Source of the DNA: Phycisphaerales bacterium
Lineage (GTDB): Bacteria > Planctomycetota > Phycisphaerae > Phycisphaerales > SM1A02
Assembly (NCBI GenBank): GCA_022446965.1
Contig: JAKVBV010000013.1
Coordinates: 1 to 58,490 of the forward strand
DNA: 58,490 nucleotides
Direction of reading: 5' to 3'
Shown: positions 33,109-45,396 of the stretch, piece by piece
Position numbering within the stretch: the first letter of the stretch is position 1
Layout: every line of letters starts with the position of its first letter
The notes under the pieces: generated by a model
Database searches by the model: none
What the model saw: only the letters and a program-made list of their open reading frames with translations
Told to the model about the DNA's origin: nothing
Program-made: the position numbers and the translations under genes

Positions 33109-34053
33109 ATGTCCGCCCCGCTGACTGCCATGTCGACCCCGCTCACCCAGCCCGATCAACGCCCTCGAACAGCCTTCACGCTGGTCGAGTTGCTCGTGGT
33201 GATCAGCATGATCGGCATCCTCACGGCCATAATCGTGCCTGCTGCGTCGAGCCTGCAGCAGGCCGCAGATGCAACCACATCGATCGCCGCTGCCCGCCGC
33301 ACCACGCAGGCCTGGCGATCGTGGTCGACCGACCGCGAAGGTCGTTTGATGTGCAGCCAGCTGGACAGCGGCACGCCGCTGAGTGCGTCCGAAGCGCCCA
33401 CCCATCATGGGGGCGCCGAGATTCCGGATATTGCCCGCCGACGCTGGCTGTGGCGGTTGTATGCCTACTTGGAAGATCCGGTGCAGACGATCTGGTCCGG
33501 CGGCCAGCGCACCTGGTGGGACGCCGTGATGGACGGTGGCGGTGACATGAGCAGCAAGCTGTACGTGGCCACCTTGCATCCTTCAATGGGCCTCAATGGC
33601 GAGTGGATCGGCGGTCGCCACAGCGGCGAATCCGACACCTTCGCCCTGACGCAGTACATGCAGTCACAGGATCCACTGGCGACACCGCTGTACGCCGAGA
33701 CACTCGCGCAATTGCGCAATCCCGCCAAGCTGGTGTTGTTCGCATCTGCTCGCGGCGCCGACAACGCCTCAGGTGGACAGCCCATCGAAGGTTGGTGGCG
33801 CATCGAACCCCCCTACCGACCGGGCGTGGGCGAAGGACAGCCCAGTTGGACACAGACCGACTCGGGCGGATTCGCTGTCCCTGATACGTCCACTGATCCA
33901 GGACACAGCGGTTTCGTGTCGGCCCGCCATGGCGGGCGCACGGTGACGGCCGCGCCTGATGGCTCGGCGCGGCTTGAGAAGTTCGAACAACTCGGCGACA
34001 TGCGACGCTGGGCCAATGAGGCGGTCAGCCCCACCTGGTCACCGTCCTTCTGA
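33109..34053 (+). CDS. Type II secretion / type IV pilin-like pseudopilin
   Basis: 314-aa protein with a prepilin N-terminus: a short positively charged leader (QRPRT) followed by A/F-TLVELLVVISMIGILTAIIV (about 25-45), the class III signal cut by a prepilin peptidase, with the conserved Glu five residues after the cut. The C-terminal part is the long DUF1559-like planctomycete domain seen in many such proteins, ending with an SARHGGRTVTAAPDGSARL segment. Its role is probably in a secretion or pilus-like fibre. ATG 33109 or 33130 may start translation. Confidence 0.85.
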   Translation: MSAPLTAMSTPLTQPDQRPRTAFTLVELLVVISMIGILTAIIVPAASSLQQAADATTSIAAARRTTQAWRSWSTDREGRLMCSQLDSGTPLSASEAPTHHGGAEIPDIARRRWLWRLYAYLEDPVQTIWSGGQRTWWDAVMDGGGDMSSKLYVATLHPSMGLNGEWIGGRHSGESDTFALTQYMQSQDPLATPLYAETLAQLRNPAKLVLFASARGADNASGGQPIEGWWRIEPPYRPGVGEGQPSWTQTDSGGFAVPDTSTDPGHSGFVSARHGGRTVTAAPDGSARLEKFEQLGDMRRWANEAVSPTWSPSF

Positions 34054-34062
34054 TCACGTCGA

Positions 34063-34077
34063 CAGGGGCCGCCCCTG
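34063..34077. terminator. Short GC hairpin between convergent genes
   Basis: CAGGGG (34063-34068) pairs with CCCCTG (34072-34077) around a 3-base loop, in the 32-bp gap between the convergent pseudopilin and chagasin-like genes. No T-run follows on either strand. Confidence 0.25.
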
Positions 34078-34085
34078 AAGACTGA

Positions 34086-34505
34086 TCACTGCACGGACAC
34101 CTGTACGATCCATCGATCGGCCGCTCCGGCAAGCCCGTGCCCCGGGCGGACGAGGGCGAGATCAAGCACCACATCGCCTGGCCCCACACCACGAAAACGC
34201 AATTGCTGTGACCCGATGTCCGGGTCGTCCGGGGATGCCTCGAATCGCTGCCCTTCAGGATGCAATACGCCTGCAGGCAAGCCTGACACCAGTTGCCACG
34301 TGGTGCCCGTCGACGGCCGCTCGGGCAATTCCACCAAGAGCACCTGGCCCACATCAAGACGAAACGTGGCACCACTGGAGGCATGCGTGGCCTTGAGGAC
34401 GCCCGGCTCAAGAACAGGGCCGCCGGGCAATGGCGACGGTTGCCCCGCGCAGCCCCAGAGCAGTCCGGCCAGAGCGATCGACATGACGGTTCGTTGCATC
34501 GGCAT
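34086..34505 (-). CDS. Chagasin-like cysteine-protease inhibitor lipoprotein (I42)
   Basis: 139-aa lipoprotein: signal peptide MPMQRTVMSIALAGLLWGCAG, with a lipobox ending at C19. The mature protein has the inhibitor I42 (chagasin) fold: a loop RPSTGTTWQL matching the N-P-T-T-G-x-W binding loop, the GVGPGDVVLDLALVRP strand, and a late WIVQVSVQ. Chagasin proteins inhibit papain-type cysteine proteases. Here it should sit in the envelope and protect against host or own proteases. ATG 34505 is used, although 34496 is possible. Convergent with the pseudopilin-like gene. Confidence 0.8.
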   Translation of the reverse strand: MPMQRTVMSIALAGLLWGCAGQPSPLPGGPVLEPGVLKATHASSGATFRLDVGQVLLVELPERPSTGTTWQLVSGLPAGVLHPEGQRFEASPDDPDIGSQQLRFRGVGPGDVVLDLALVRPGHGLAGAADRWIVQVSVQ

Positions 34506-34542
34506 GCGGCGACTGTACCGGGCGAGTGGTCATACTGGGGGC

Positions 34543-34803
34543 ATGGTCCTGCTTCGACTGGTGAGGTGGCTGCGACAGCACATCCCCTATCTGGTGCTCT
34601 TCTTGTGCATCGGCGAGGGGATCCTGGCCTTTCTCTGCATGTTCAGCTTTCCACCGGCGGCACTGGCACTGGTCTTCATCGGCCTGCTCACGATCGCCGT
34701 GGCGCCGCTACTGGGATGGATGCTTGGTGGCCTGGAGCGTGTCCTCATGTGGGTGCTTGGCGTGGCTCCGCAGGAGGCACCCGCCGAGGACATCGAGCTC
34801 TAG
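34543..34803 (+). CDS. Small two-helix membrane protein (86 aa)
   Basis: 86-aa protein with two membrane helices (about 13-33 and 38-60, IPYLVLFLCIGEGILAFLCM and ALALVFIGLLTIAVAPLLGW) and a short acidic tail (QEAPAEDIEL). No family is recognised. It lies 12 bp before the gluzincin gene on the same strand, so it may be a membrane partner of that protein. The frame is open upstream to 34216, but only MVLLRLVRWLRQH at 34543 gives sensible codon use. Confidence 0.6.
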   Translation: MVLLRLVRWLRQHIPYLVLFLCIGEGILAFLCMFSFPPAALALVFIGLLTIAVAPLLGWMLGGLERVLMWVLGVAPQEAPAEDIEL

Positions 34804-34815
34804 AATGCTCGTCCC

Positions 34816-36774
34816 ATGAGCACCGCAACACTCGATCTCCCTGACACCGACACCATCATCAATGACCTTGTGCAGACGCACGGCGACGCGTGCCGTGATC
34901 GAGCCGCCGCAGGCGTTGCGCGATTGCACGACTGCTGGACCGAAGCCGATGGCGACGCCGACGCCTTCGCCACGTTTTGCAGCGACTACTTCGTCGCCAA
35001 TGACGACCTCGACACACTGGTTGACCGACTCGAAACGGCGCTCGAACAAGTTGGTGGCCACCTGTACGAAATGCGTCGCACCCTGCGACGATGGAGCGAT
35101 CTTCGCGGTGAACCCTTCGGCAAGGTCGATGATCTGCTTGCGACCTTCGACCCGGCGCCGGATCTGGCCGAGCAGTACTGGGGGCAAAAGCTCGCCTTCG
35201 TTGCCCGACTGAATCTCGATCGCCCTGATCTGCAGGGCATGATCGACAAGGGGCTCGACTGGTCCGCCGACGAATGGGCGGCGGTGCGAGTTGCGCATGC
35301 CTTCGGCCCGAGAATCCCCAAGGACGTGGCCGACCTCGCTCGTGAACTAGGCTTCAAATCGGGCAAGTTCGTCAGCGAGTTTCACGTGCCCGTGGGATCG
35401 CTGGTCACGGCATCAGGTGAACGCTGGTTCGATGCCGATCGCAAGCTGATCGCCCACTGGCTCATTCGCGAGGAGATTCGCGCTGCATACGCTCAGGATG
35501 GCGGCGTGGAACGACAGCGGGCACTCATGTGGGTGATGCGCCGCCACATCGACGGCACGATTCCGACATCCATCATGCGTGGCGAGGCCACGGATGACTG
35601 GTGCGCTCAGGCGAACACCATCGGCGGGTCTGACCCCGGTGCGCTACTGGGCCCGGTGCGATATGAACACTGGCAGGACAATGTGCGGGTGGCCCAGGCG
35701 CTCGACGCCCACCACACCGAACATCCCACGGCGCTGGCCCGCAAGTTCGATCTCGAACGCGAGATCCCGGAAGATGAAGTCGTGCGCCAGCTTGAACTGC
35801 TGCTGGAAGCACCGGCCCGCGCCGATCTGGCTGAACTCATGCGACGACGCCTCGGTCGCGATCTTGAGCCACAGGACATCTACTTCGATGAACTGGCCGA
35901 GCCCACAGCCGCCGACGCCCTCGACGCCGCCGTGAAGGCTCGCTTCGGCGACCACCGCGGCTTTGAGCTCGCCCTGCCTCAGGTGCTGGAGCAACTGGGA
36001 TGGTCTCGCGGTGATGCGGACTTCCTCGGCAAGCGAGTTCGGGTGGAGATCGCCCGCGGCGCCGGGCACGCCATGCGACCGGCGCTCCCCGAATATGGCG
36101 CCTGGCTCCGCACCAACAGCCTGGACCACGAACTGGGCTGGGACGGCTACGACACCGCTATGCACGAGCTGGGCCACAATCTCGAGCAATTGTGTTCAAC
36201 CCACTTCGTGCCCCGCCCGGCACTCCGCGGTGTGCCTAACACCGCATGTACCGAAGCCTTCGCGTTTCTCTATCAGGGCCTCGCAGCCACCGTGCTGGAA
36301 TTGCCCGAAGACGATCCAGAACGTGCCGCGGACATGGGCTGCTGCGAACGCCTGCTGGAAGCCGCACAGATCGCCGGTCCAGCCTTGCTGGAGATCCACG
36401 TGTGGCGATGGATCTACGAGCACCCCGATGCCGGCCCCGAAGCCATCCGCGACACCGTCCTGCGGGTGGCCGACGAGCTGTGGCAGCGGTTCTATGCCGC
36501 ACACTTGGGGTCTGACCCCTATGCCATTCTCGGTGCCTACCAGCACATGGTCGGCTACCCCCTCTATCTGGCGGATTACGCGCTGGGTCACATCATCAGT
36601 CACCAGATCATCCAGTACATGGATGGCCGCGATCTGGCCGCGGAAACGCGCCGTATCTGTAGCATCGGCAACCGCACACCCGATGCATGGATGCGGATCG
36701 CAACAGGCAATGGCATTGACGCGGGCATTCTGGCCGCCGACGCCGCTGCTGCCGCCCAGCGACTGCTGTCCTGA
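34816..36774 (+). CDS. Gluzincin metallopeptidase (M3-like)
   Basis: 652-aa zinc peptidase. HELGH is at 450-454 (TAMHELGHNLEQL) and the third ligand is E480 in TACTEAFAFLYQ, 26 residues later, the gluzincin arrangement. The long helical N-terminal half (about 1-420) and the position of HExxH in the last third resemble the M3 oligopeptidases, although similarity to named members is loose. It is expected to cut short peptides in the cytoplasm; no signal peptide is present. It follows the two-helix protein and precedes serA by 14 bp, so the three may share a transcript. Confidence 0.78.
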   Translation: MSTATLDLPDTDTIINDLVQTHGDACRDRAAAGVARLHDCWTEADGDADAFATFCSDYFVANDDLDTLVDRLETALEQVGGHLYEMRRTLRRWSDLRGEPFGKVDDLLATFDPAPDLAEQYWGQKLAFVARLNLDRPDLQGMIDKGLDWSADEWAAVRVAHAFGPRIPKDVADLARELGFKSGKFVSEFHVPVGSLVTASGERWFDADRKLIAHWLIREEIRAAYAQDGGVERQRALMWVMRRHIDGTIPTSIMRGEATDDWCAQANTIGGSDPGALLGPVRYEHWQDNVRVAQALDAHHTEHPTALARKFDLEREIPEDEVVRQLELLLEAPARADLAELMRRRLGRDLEPQDIYFDELAEPTAADALDAAVKARFGDHRGFELALPQVLEQLGWSRGDADFLGKRVRVEIARGAGHAMRPALPEYGAWLRTNSLDHELGWDGYDTAMHELGHNLEQLCSTHFVPRPALRGVPNTACTEAFAFLYQGLAATVLELPEDDPERAADMGCCERLLEAAQIAGPALLEIHVWRWIYEHPDAGPEAIRDTVLRVADELWQRFYAAHLGSDPYAILGAYQHMVGYPLYLADYALGHIISHQIIQYMDGRDLAAETRRICSIGNRTPDAWMRIATGNGIDAGILAADAAAAAQRLLS

Positions 36775-36788
36775 GACGCCTGCCCCCG

Positions 36789-37994
36789 ATGACACACCGC
36801 GCCCTCATTCTCGAGAACGTTCACCCCGATGCCGATGCCGCCCTCTCTCAGGCTGGGCTACAGGTGGAGCGCGCCTCAGGCGCCATGGATCGCGACGCCT
36901 TGATCGAGGCACTCAAGGGTGTGACGGTCCTTGGCATTCGCTCCAAGACGCAGGTCACCACTGAAGTGCTTGAAGCGGCCGACGATCTGCAGGCCGTGGG
37001 CTGCTTCTGCATCGGCACGAACCAGGTTGATCTGGACAGTGCCGCCCATCGCGGCATTGCGGTTTTCAATTCGCCGTTCAGCAACACGCGAAGCGTGGCA
37101 GAGATGACGCTCGCTGAGATCATCTCGCTGCACCGCGGCCTGTTTGATCGCTCCCGGGAACTGCACGAAGGCAAGTGGCACAAGACTGCGGCAGGCGCTC
37201 ATGAAGTGCGGGGCCGCACGCTGGGCATCGTTGGCTACGGTCACATCGGATCGCAGGTGTCCGTGTTGGCTGAACTGCTGGGCATGCGGGTTGTGTTTCA
37301 CGACATTCGCCCGTGCATGCCCTTGGGCAACGCCACGGCGCTCGATTCACTCGACGCAGTGCTGCAACAGAGTGACATCGTCACGCTGCATGTGCCCGCC
37401 ACGGCCATGACCAAGAACCTCATCGGCGCAGCCGAGTTGAGTCGCATGCAACCGCATGCCTGTCTCATCAACAACGCTCGTGGCAGTGTTGTCGATCTTG
37501 ACGCACTCGCCGATGCGCTGCGCAATGGCACCATCGGCGGCGCTGCCGTCGATGTGTTCCCCACCGAGCCCACCGCTGGCGAAGCTGCATTCGACTGCCC
37601 GCTCGCGGGCTTGCCCAACGTCATCATGACGCCCCATGTGGGAGGCAGCACCTTGGAAGCACAGGCAGGCATCGCCCGTGAAGTGGCACACAAGCTCGGT
37701 CGATTCTTCGCTACTGGTACGACGACGTCATCCGTGAACGTTCCCGGCGTGGATCTCCCTGAACACCACGCTGATCATCTCCGCATGCTGCACTTCCACC
37801 GCAACGTGCCCGGTGTGCTGAGCACGTTGCACGGCACGCTCGCAGACATGGACGCCAACATCCACGCCGAGTATCTGCAGAGCATGGGTGACGTGTCATA
37901 CGTGATTCTCGACATCGACCGTGTTGACATCGATCCGCTGCGCACGGCCATCGCGGCCATGCCCGAGACGATCAGGCTTCGCGTGCTGAACTGA
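36789..37994 (+). CDS. serA: D-3-phosphoglycerate dehydrogenase
   Basis: 401-aa enzyme that oxidises 3-phosphoglycerate to 3-phosphohydroxypyruvate, the first step of serine biosynthesis. NAD fold with GIVGYGHIGSQVSVLAELLG, catalytic Arg in LINNARGSVVD, acid in the AVDVFPTEP segment and His in MTPHVGGSTLEA. A C-terminal ACT domain (about 330-401) is present, as in the E. coli-type enzyme, and probably senses serine. It is convergent with gcvP, four bases away, so serine synthesis and glycine cleavage genes are adjacent. Length is normal. Confidence 0.94.
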   Translation: MTHRALILENVHPDADAALSQAGLQVERASGAMDRDALIEALKGVTVLGIRSKTQVTTEVLEAADDLQAVGCFCIGTNQVDLDSAAHRGIAVFNSPFSNTRSVAEMTLAEIISLHRGLFDRSRELHEGKWHKTAAGAHEVRGRTLGIVGYGHIGSQVSVLAELLGMRVVFHDIRPCMPLGNATALDSLDAVLQQSDIVTLHVPATAMTKNLIGAAELSRMQPHACLINNARGSVVDLDALADALRNGTIGGAAVDVFPTEPTAGEAAFDCPLAGLPNVIMTPHVGGSTLEAQAGIAREVAHKLGRFFATGTTTSSVNVPGVDLPEHHADHLRMLHFHRNVPGVLSTLHGTLADMDANIHAEYLQSMGDVSYVILDIDRVDIDPLRTAIAAMPETIRLRVLN

Positions 37995-37997
37995 GGC

Positions 37998-40895
<2,898 letters not shown>

Positions 40896-40949
40896 GAGCC
40901 CCGTATCGTATCCGGGATCCGCCCTCGAATGAACCATCCCGGGGGATGT

Positions 40950-41702
40950 TCACGCCGGCGGTTGAACCACCACCACTTCCCCTTGGCGCAGTGGCCGCAT
41001 GAGCCCCTCGGGCACCTCGAATCCATCAGGCATGTGGATGAGCCGGATCTTCTTCTGCAGGGTGTCGGGCAAGGTTTGCAGGTCCTGCAGGCTGGTGTGT
41101 TTGAAGTGCTCGCCGCACTCATGCACGATCACGTCAGCCTCGGACAACCACGCCACGAGTTCAGGCACGAACTCCGTGTCACTGGACCATCCCAGGGTGG
41201 CGGTGCCGTTGGTGATCCGCAGGGCCATGCAGGGCAGAGAGTGCACGGTTCGGCGCACGTGCACCGTGAGCTCTCCGATCGTGGCGGGTGACTCGGGCGT
41301 GATGGGACACGGCTCGAAGTAGTCCTCGAGCGTAGATCGCGAATTGGCCACCGCTCGAGTTGAGCCATCCATGGCTGGCGCCAGCTTCTCCCACACGCGG
41401 TCGAGCACTTCGGGCAATGCATGCAAGCGTGGGCGGCGAGCGGGGTCACGCACATACCGATTGAGAAACCCCATGGTCTCAAGACCGTCGGAGTGATCGC
41501 CGTGCAGATGGGTCAACAAGATGTCGGACACGTCGGTTGGATCCACGGTCCATCCGGAGGCCTCGGTGGCATCGCGGTACATGTGCAGCACGGCCCCCGG
41601 GCAGTCGATGGCCACGAGTCCTTCGGACGAGGCGATCAACCCCGATGATCCGAACGACGCCGCCGTGAAGGCGTCACCGATTCCCGTGACCAGCAATTCC
41701 AT
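40950..41702 (-). CDS. MBL-fold metallo-hydrolase
   Basis: 250-aa metallo-beta-lactamase-fold protein. The zinc motif is LLTHLHGDHSDG (H-x-H-x-D-H), with further ligands in RRTVHSLPCMALRI, GWSSDTEFV and VIVHECGEH. It resembles RNase Z/ElaC-like single-domain members that act on phosphodiesters or metabolites. ATG 41702 is used; the open frame extends to 41777. It lies 55 bp before gcvP on the same strand and divergent from the porin gene. Substrate unknown. Confidence 0.85.
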   Translation of the reverse strand: MELLVTGIGDAFTAASFGSSGLIASSEGLVAIDCPGAVLHMYRDATEASGWTVDPTDVSDILLTHLHGDHSDGLETMGFLNRYVRDPARRPRLHALPEVLDRVWEKLAPAMDGSTRAVANSRSTLEDYFEPCPITPESPATIGELTVHVRRTVHSLPCMALRITNGTATLGWSSDTEFVPELVAWLSEADVIVHECGEHFKHTSLQDLQTLPDTLQKKIRLIHMPDGFEVPEGLMRPLRQGEVVVVQPPA

Positions 41703-41782
41703 GTCCACATGGTGCCATGGATTCGCGTGCTGTGCCAATCCCACAGGGGTACACTTGCAAACACTGTGTGGAGACACGCTTG

Positions 41783-43255
41783 ATGGCGGGACACCCCCCT
41801 ACACATCTGATCTGGATCAGCACCACGCTTGCCCTGTGTGCTGCGTCGTCGACGCACGGTCAATCAACGCAAGAATCGCTGCTCAATCGCCTTGAGCAGG
41901 AGATGCTCGACGCCCAGATCGAACAGCGCCTGGCCGATTATGAAGGCCAGACCGCGTTTGAACGCATGACCTTCGACTACGGCACGTCGTTGCGGGTGGG
42001 TATCGCTGGCCTGCAGAACTCGACCGGGCAAGACTCGACGATGTTCCAGTACGAGGCCAACCTCTTCGCCAACATGGTGGTTGACGGCGGGCACCGATTC
42101 TTCGGCAACCTCCGCTTCCTGTACAACCAATACGACGTGCACCGTGGTTCGAATGAGGACGGGTTCCTCATCCCCTATGGCAACCGCTACTGGTACGAGT
42201 TCGATCTCAAGGGGCTGCAGCGTGCCACTGAAGGTGGCGCCGGCGACGTGGGCCTGAAGATTCGCGCCGGCCGGATGTTCTCCAACTGGAACTCGGGGGC
42301 GATCTACAGCAACGATCTGTACGGCGTGCGCATGCGTGGTGACTGGGAGCAATGGTCCTGGGAGGCCATCTTTGGCCGCACGGCCAGCAGTGGCTTCTAC
42401 GACTTCGACCCCGGCCGTCCAAGTTACGACTCGAACACGAATCGACTGCTCTACGGCGTACGAGGTGCATACGCCGTGGGCTCCGATCTCGAGTTGTTTG
42501 TCTCGAACTTCTGGCAACGTGACCACAACGATCCCAACGTACAGACGGTGGACATCGGCGGCATCGTGTACCAACACGACTTCACCTACAACTCGCAGTA
42601 CCTCTCGCTTGGAGGTAGCGGCACGGTGGGCCCGGAGTTCCTCTGGACCGCCGAGTTCATCCATGAGACAGGCCGCGGCACCAGCCGCATGCAGATCCAG
42701 CCGGATCTGACGGCCCTGCAAACCACCGAAGACATCTCCGCCTGGGCCGGCGTGGTCAACATGGCCTGGACACCATCGGGCATCGCCACTCGACCTCGCA
42801 TGGACGCCACCATCGCCTTCGGCACGGGCGACAACGACCGCTTCACCGCGGCGGGCTCGATGGCGGGCAACACACCTGGCACGCAGGACCGCAGTTTCCA
42901 GAGCCTGGGGTACGTGAACACCGGCCTAGCCGCGGCACCAACGTTGTCCAACTTGATGATGCTGCGTGTTGGCGCTTCCACGGGCGTCGCGATCGACCCT
43001 CGTCGCCCCGATGCGTTGCGCATGGGTCTTGATGTGTTCGTCTATGGCCAGCAGGATTCAAACGCACCGATGTCCATCCCCACCGGGTCGGGCACATTTG
43101 CAGGCTGGGCACTGGACGGCAAGGTCGATTGGCGACTGACCAGCGACGTGAGTTTCACGGTTCGCGGCGGCGTGTACTTCCCGCCACCGGGCGTGGCACC
43201 GGCTGCCGACTTCACACGGCACTTCGTCTATGGAGGATTCACCTATGCCTTCTAG
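41783..43255 (+). CDS. Outer-membrane beta-barrel (porin-like)
   Basis: 490-aa exported protein with a signal peptide (HLIWISTTLALCAASSTHGQ), an N-terminal coiled-coil segment (about 28-55: LNRLEQEMLDAQIEQRLADY) and then a run of amphipathic beta strands rich in aromatics. The last residues are HFVYGGFTYAF, the terminal Phe typical of barrels inserted by BamA. Planctomycetes have an outer membrane and such proteins. GGAG lies about ten bases before ATG 41783. It opens a run of six genes and overlaps the lipoprotein gene by 11 bp. Substrate or ligand unknown. Confidence 0.8.
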   Translation: MAGHPPTHLIWISTTLALCAASSTHGQSTQESLLNRLEQEMLDAQIEQRLADYEGQTAFERMTFDYGTSLRVGIAGLQNSTGQDSTMFQYEANLFANMVVDGGHRFFGNLRFLYNQYDVHRGSNEDGFLIPYGNRYWYEFDLKGLQRATEGGAGDVGLKIRAGRMFSNWNSGAIYSNDLYGVRMRGDWEQWSWEAIFGRTASSGFYDFDPGRPSYDSNTNRLLYGVRGAYAVGSDLELFVSNFWQRDHNDPNVQTVDIGGIVYQHDFTYNSQYLSLGGSGTVGPEFLWTAEFIHETGRGTSRMQIQPDLTALQTTEDISAWAGVVNMAWTPSGIATRPRMDATIAFGTGDNDRFTAAGSMAGNTPGTQDRSFQSLGYVNTGLAAAPTLSNLMMLRVGASTGVAIDPRRPDALRMGLDVFVYGQQDSNAPMSIPTGSGTFAGWALDGKVDWRLTSDVSFTVRGGVYFPPPGVAPAADFTRHFVYGGFTYAF

Positions 43256-43826
43256 ATCGCTGCTTCTGTGTCTTTTGGTGTGGTGCACGGGCTGCTCGAT
43301 GGAACGAACCCGTGTGGAGACATCCGCCGTGGTGCAGTTCCCGGGGCCCGACGACACCCTCGATTTCTGGGACACCTTGGCCGATCAGCCGGTGGCCACC
43401 AACAACGATGCGCTGCACGGCCTCATCCTGCTACATGACGGCGATGCGGGCATTCTCGATTCGTGGCCGCAGCGCGAAGCACGCGCCAAGGCGGTGGGCT
43501 GGCTGCCCGCCGACGCCACGCTGGACCCGGATGAATCAGCCGCTGCAGGCCATCTGGCCATGGCGGGCTGTGCGATTCTCGATGTGCGGGGCGGCCTGTC
43601 CATGCGGCTCTGGGGCCGAAAACCTCGATTTTGTTTGCGAGAACTGGTTCACATTGGGGTGCTACCGGGCATATCTGAACATGAGGCCCTCTCCGGGGCC
43701 GAATTCATCGCCTTCATCGAGTCGCTGGAAGACCGCCAGCGTGTCGATGCGGCCTGGGCACACCGTCTGCAGCAAGACGAGCCTGCCCGCCCGACGGATC
43801 CGTACGCCAAGGAGGATCAACCATGA
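43245..43826 (+). CDS. Lipoprotein of the porin-FecR cluster
   Basis: 193-aa lipoprotein. The signal peptide SRSLLLCLLVWCTGC ends in a lipobox-like segment with the modified Cys at about 17. The mature part is alpha/beta (FWDTLADQPVATNNDALHGL, AAGHLAMAGCAILDVRGG, FCLRELVHIGVLPG) without a recognised domain. GGAGG lies eight bases before ATG 43245. It overlaps the barrel gene by 11 bp and the FecR gene by four bases (ATGA), so it should be cotranslated with both. It may be the periplasmic partner that links barrel and FecR proteins. Confidence 0.72.
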   Translation: MPSRSLLLCLLVWCTGCSMERTRVETSAVVQFPGPDDTLDFWDTLADQPVATNNDALHGLILLHDGDAGILDSWPQREARAKAVGWLPADATLDPDESAAAGHLAMAGCAILDVRGGLSMRLWGRKPRFCLRELVHIGVLPGISEHEALSGAEFIAFIESLEDRQRVDAAWAHRLQQDEPARPTDPYAKEDQP

Positions 43827-45334
43827 GTACTGCACGCACGCTCGGCATCATGCTGGTGACGGCCCTGACAGCCTGCCCCTTGGCGATGGCACAGGATGAA
43901 CCGGTCACCACAGCCACACCGAACACCCCGATCCTGCCGGCCCAAGAAAGTCAAGTGCAGTCCGTCCAACAGAAGCTCGATGCGTTGGCGACACAGGCCG
44001 CTCAAGCAGTGGCCGAACTACCTGCCGGTGAGCAGCGCACCTTGCAGACGGTCGTCATGGCCGCGACAGGCAAGTGCCAGTGGCGAGCCACCGCTGACAA
44101 GCCTTGGGCCACTGCCAAAGCCGACCAGGTACTCACCCAAGGCACGCAGATTCGCACTGGTCGCAAATCCAAGCTCGTGCTCCGTGTCGGCCTCAACGCG
44201 ACATTGCTCATTGATTCACTCGCTCGTGTCACCATTCCGACCGTGCTGCACCAAGGCAAGGTGCTCACCACCACCGTGCAGGTGGACCGCGGCCGAGCCG
44301 ACGTCAAGGTGGGCCATGTTGGACTGACCAACGATTTCAGTGTGCTCACGCCAAGTGGCGCGCTGGCCGTGAAGGGCACCGAGTTCGCCGTCTCACACAG
44401 TGCGCTCAAAGGCACGCAGATCGTGTCGGCACGGACCAACGCCATGCGCGCGATTGAGGTCAGCTACTACGGGTCCAAGGCGACCAACTATCTGTCGGCC
44501 TCATCAGTGTCCACGCAGGAGACCCCCAATCCCGCCAACACCGCCGCCTTCGCCAGTGCAGGCGCCATGCCGCTTACCGCATCCGAAGCGGTGGATCGTC
44601 AGGATGCGGCATCGGCTACGGCTGAAGCGGTAGTTGGCGCGGATCCAGTGCAGGGCTCAACTCGAACGCAGGTGGCTGCCCAGCAGGAATCTAACACTGA
44701 AGATGCGGTAGATGACCTGCCACTGCCGCCGGACTATCCGCAGAATCTCGACGGGTGGAACGACTACTTCCAGCACACCGTGCTGCCCGAGGACGACGGC
44801 CAACTCGCCGCGACGATCTACTTCGACCTGCAAGTGACCCACTTCGTCGATTCTGCGGGCAACGAGATTCAGGCCCGCCGCGTGCCCGCAGACTTCGAGA
44901 ACCGGTTGTATCTGGCCACGTCGTGGTACGACCCATCACGCGAAACCTATCTGGAAACGCATGGCGATGACACCGTGCTCAACGTCCCATGGGGCGCCGC
45001 ACTGCCTGATGCAACCACGTCGTATCTCGGCGCCGCATACGCCGACATCATCGCCTACGGCGACAATGTTCCAGAGGGATATGACGGTGGCAGCGCCGAT
45101 CTCAACGCCCTGTTGTCGGTGATGAACGACTTCTGCGTGGTCACCTTCGATGAGAACGGTAACCAAGTTGCGGCGTGCCGCCAGGCCTTCGCCGAAGCAC
45201 TCAACGCCTATCTGCACAACGCTACAGGCACCACGGCCTACGCCGAGGCCATCGCCGCCTACAACGATTACTACGAGTCGGGCGGCAGCGGTAACTACAC
45301 CAGCGCCGGCGATTGCCCCACCTGCCCCGATTGA
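43823..45334 (+). CDS. FecR-domain periplasmic protein
   Basis: 503-aa exported protein with signal peptide MSTARTLGIMLVTALTACPLAMAQ. A FecR domain (about 75-195) contains QVLTQGTQIRTGRKSKLVLR, a middle strand region, and the hallmark FSVLTPSGALAVKGTEFAVS. The C-terminal part (about 290-500), with WNDYFQHTVLPEDDGQL and repeated Tyr/Asn-rich segments, is of unknown fold. FecR of the iron type signals to a sigma factor, but this copy has no membrane helix or cytoplasmic tail, so it acts within the periplasm. It starts in an ATGA overlap with the lipoprotein gene. Confidence 0.85.
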   Translation: MSTARTLGIMLVTALTACPLAMAQDEPVTTATPNTPILPAQESQVQSVQQKLDALATQAAQAVAELPAGEQRTLQTVVMAATGKCQWRATADKPWATAKADQVLTQGTQIRTGRKSKLVLRVGLNATLLIDSLARVTIPTVLHQGKVLTTTVQVDRGRADVKVGHVGLTNDFSVLTPSGALAVKGTEFAVSHSALKGTQIVSARTNAMRAIEVSYYGSKATNYLSASSVSTQETPNPANTAAFASAGAMPLTASEAVDRQDAASATAEAVVGADPVQGSTRTQVAAQQESNTEDAVDDLPLPPDYPQNLDGWNDYFQHTVLPEDDGQLAATIYFDLQVTHFVDSAGNEIQARRVPADFENRLYLATSWYDPSRETYLETHGDDTVLNVPWGAALPDATTSYLGAAYADIIAYGDNVPEGYDGGSADLNALLSVMNDFCVVTFDENGNQVAACRQAFAEALNAYLHNATGTTAYAEAIAAYNDYYESGGSGNYTSAGDCPTCPD

Positions 45335-45396
45335 TCGGTGAACCCGCTCCCCCGTTGGGCAGGCAATACCCTTGAGAAGGCCGTATCCTCGACACC

